A stretch of DNA of 16,745 bases, from assembly GCA_029880385.1 (NCBI GenBank), contig JAOUOM010000005.1:1-16745 (forward strand), in the 5' to 3' direction. This DNA comes from Cyclobacteriaceae bacterium. Lineage in GTDB: Bacteria; Bacteroidota; Bacteroidia; Cytophagales; Cyclobacteriaceae. Below, one piece after another: positions 15,128-16,745 of the stretch (within the stretch, counting starts at the first letter, position 1; each line of letters opens with the position of its first letter). A model generated the notes under the pieces. It was not told the DNA's origin. It saw only the letters and a list, made by a program, of their open reading frames with translations, and did no database searches. The translations under genes were made by a program, and so were the position numbers.

Positions 15128-16745
15128 TTAGAATGTTAATCTTACGTTAAATCCAAAGCTTCTTGTAGATGGAACGGATGCCCTTTCCACACCAAAGCCA
15201 TCAGCACCAGAACCAAACAAGTTAGCTTCCGGATCAATATGAGGCACTTTTGAATACAATAACGCCAGGTTACGACCTTCAACACCTACTTGTACCCCAC
15301 CAATAAACGAGTTGGCAAGAAACTTCTGAGGCAATGCATAGGACAGCCCTAATTCACGAAGTTTGATATACGATGCGTCATAAATGAAAGGTTCGGCTAC
15401 ACTTCCATCATTCAAAGCCGTCCAGTAATCCCTTGCGTTCTGTACCGGAACATCATTATCACGTGGTGTACCATCCGCTTCGAGTATCACACCTTCCGTA
15501 TCGATAAACGTACCTTCCCTATTCAACAGGGTCTCTTTTACAAGTCCGCCATTCTGAAGGCTTTCCACAGTTGAGGATTTCATTACCCCACCATGTTTCC
15601 AGTCAATTGTCGTAGATAAAATGACTCCTTTAAAGCTAAAGTTATTCACCCAGCCCAATACAAAGTCAGGCAATACGGTTCCGAAGTTCTGAACCTCTCC
15701 CGGGATCCTTCGACCTGTATTTGGATCGATAACCGGCCTTCCGCTTACCGAATCCCGCAGGAACCCAATGGCTGACAATTGAAATTCGTGACCAGGTACT
15801 GCTACCACCTGCACACTATTGAATGCGGAAGCGATAACTACCCGATCCACATCGTCTGAAAGCTCAACCACTGTTGATTCCACGTGTGAGAAGTTAACAA
15901 TGGTATTCCATTTGAAATTTCCAGCCTGAACAGGTGTTGCTTCAATGGTTACCTCCACTCCTTCCTGATCTACACGTCCAACGTTGGTCAGTCGCCTGGA
16001 AAATCCAGTTGATTGTGGTATGGGCAATCCCAATATCTGGTTTTCATTTCTGCTTTTAAAGTACGCTACATCCAGGCCAATCTTTCCATCAAACAACTGG
16101 ATATCAGCACCAAACTCGTAGCTGGTTTGTTGTTCGGGAACCAAATTGGATGGAGGTATCTGGGTGCCGGCTGCAAAAGCCAGTCTTCCGTCGAAGGGGA
16201 AGTTTACATTCAAACTGTACTGTCCGGAAGCAGTGGTAACAGGAAAGAAGTTAAAATTCAACTGATACGGATCGGTATCATTTCCTACCTGTGCATAACT
16301 AGCCCTTAATTTTCCATAGGACAAGATGCTATTGGAGATATTCAAGGCGTCTGTGAATACAAATGCCAGACTGGCTGATGGATAAAAATAGGAGTTGTTG
16401 TCTAACGGTAACGTAGAAGACCAGTCATTACGGGCTGTCAGTGACAACGTTGCCCAACCCTTATAAATAAATTCTGCCTGACCATAAAGTCCCATCAAAC
16501 GACGCTGTGAAAAGTCACGGATGGCAACGGTCTGCTCCGCATTCGCAGGGCTAAACAGTTCCGGAATTAACAGAGATGTACCCTGAATTTCCTGACGCTG
16601 ATACTGTCTGTCATTGTACTGAAATCCGGATAAAATCGAAAATTCAAGATCAGGGGTAAGGTTTTTATTATAGGCTGCAATCAAATCAGAAGTAATCTCC
16701 GTTCTCAATATGTTGTCGGAATCATAATTACCATTGATGCGTTGA
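15128..16745 (-). CDS. SusC/RagA-like TonB-dependent outer-membrane transporter, C-terminal part
   Basis: The frame runs off the right edge, so only the last 538 residues or so are present; the signal peptide, carboxypeptidase-like domain, TonB box and plug are missing. The translation is open to the edge (QRINGNYDSDN before the internal TTG at 16706-16708), so that TTG is not a start. The beta-barrel is evident from alternating strands such as ATLSLTARNDWSSTLP, LRASYAQVGNDTDPY, QQTSYEFGADIQLFDGKIGLDVAYFKSR and a KLRELGLSYALP stretch. The protein ends in FGFNVRLTF, with a terminal phenylalanine as expected for assembly by BAM. It imports ligand with the SusD-like protein encoded 7 nt downstream, using TonB-ExbBD energy. 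The family is certain; the substrate is not. Confidence 0.95.
   Translation of the reverse strand, partial: QRINGNYDSDNILRTEITSDLIAAYNKNLTPDLEFSILSGFQYNDRQYQRQEIQGTSLLIPELFSPANAEQTVAIRDFSQRRLMGLYGQAEFIYKGWATLSLTARNDWSSTLPLDNNSYFYPSASLAFVFTDALNISNSILSYGKLRASYAQVGNDTDPYQLNFNFFPVTTASGQYSLNVNFPFDGRLAFAAGTQIPPSNLVPEQQTSYEFGADIQLFDGKIGLDVAYFKSRNENQILGLPIPQSTGFSRRLTNVGRVDQEGVEVTIEATPVQAGNFKWNTIVNFSHVESTVVELSDDVDRVVIASAFNSVQVVAVPGHEFQLSAIGFLRDSVSGRPVIDPNTGRRIPGEVQNFGTVLPDFVLGWVNNFSFKGVILSTTIDWKHGGVMKSSTVESLQNGGLVKETLLNREGTFIDTEGVILEADGTPRDNDVPVQNARDYWTALNDGSVAEPFIYDASYIKLRELGLSYALPQKFLANSFIGGVQVGVEGRNLALLYSKVPHIDPEANLFGSGADGFGVERASVPSTRSFGFNVRLTF

Noticed and set aside
16706..16708. TTG as start codon of the SusC-like gene
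   Set aside because: The frame stays open to the window edge and the protein lacks plug and signal, so this is an internal leucine codon.
13157..16745. Complete polysaccharide utilisation locus
   Set aside because: Only SusC, SusD and a small lipoprotein are seen; no secreted glycosidase, lyase or hybrid two-component regulator is in the window.

Overview
The window reads as chromosomal DNA of a member of the Bacteroidota, probably near the Cytophagales, though I cannot place it below the class or order. The evidence is a SusC/SusD pair with a third lipoprotein, a DUF2147 secreted protein, lipoprotein signals with acidic residues just after the cysteine, and start regions without Shine-Dalgarno motifs but with matches to the Bacteroidota -7 element (TAnnTTTG). 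Nearly all genes lie on the minus strand. Most of the window is moderately GC-rich; about 1.7-3.4 kb is clearly richer in AT.

Left end (1-1305): the tail of a plus-strand nitroreductase-like gene converges on a minus-strand secreted serine hydrolase of the beta-lactamase/PBP fold, with a strong hairpin terminator between them. Bases 1306-1709 show no gene. The AT-rich segment (1710-3319) holds two minus-strand genes only 8 nt apart: a 298-residue protein I do not recognise and a CrtA-like (spheroidene monooxygenase family) protein. Bases 3320-3664 carry no convincing gene.

Central block (3665-9780): a five-gene minus-strand run, read from right to left. It starts with guaA (GMP synthase), followed by a secreted TPR plus periplasmic-binding-fold protein and hemL (glutamate-1-semialdehyde aminomutase); these three overlap by 10 and 14 nt. 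After a 119-nt gap come a 90-residue MoaD/ThiS-like ubiquitin-fold protein ending in Gly-Gly and, 3 nt later, a six-Asp-box beta-propeller protein. The last two form the most intriguing pair: a sulfur-carrier-like protein next to a propeller with conserved-looking histidine motifs and no E1, MoaE or ThiG partner in view.

Right part: a divergent cytosolic GH63/MGH1-like glucosidase (9871-12501, plus) converges on a minus-strand DUF2147 secreted protein, with a terminator hairpin between. From 13157 to the right edge runs a minus-strand outer-membrane nutrient-uptake operon: truncated SusC-like TonB-dependent receptor, SusD-like lipoprotein and a small Calx-beta-like lipoprotein, closed by a clean intrinsic terminator at about 13081-13112. 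I saw no rRNA, tRNA, CRISPR array, transposase or complete insertion sequence.
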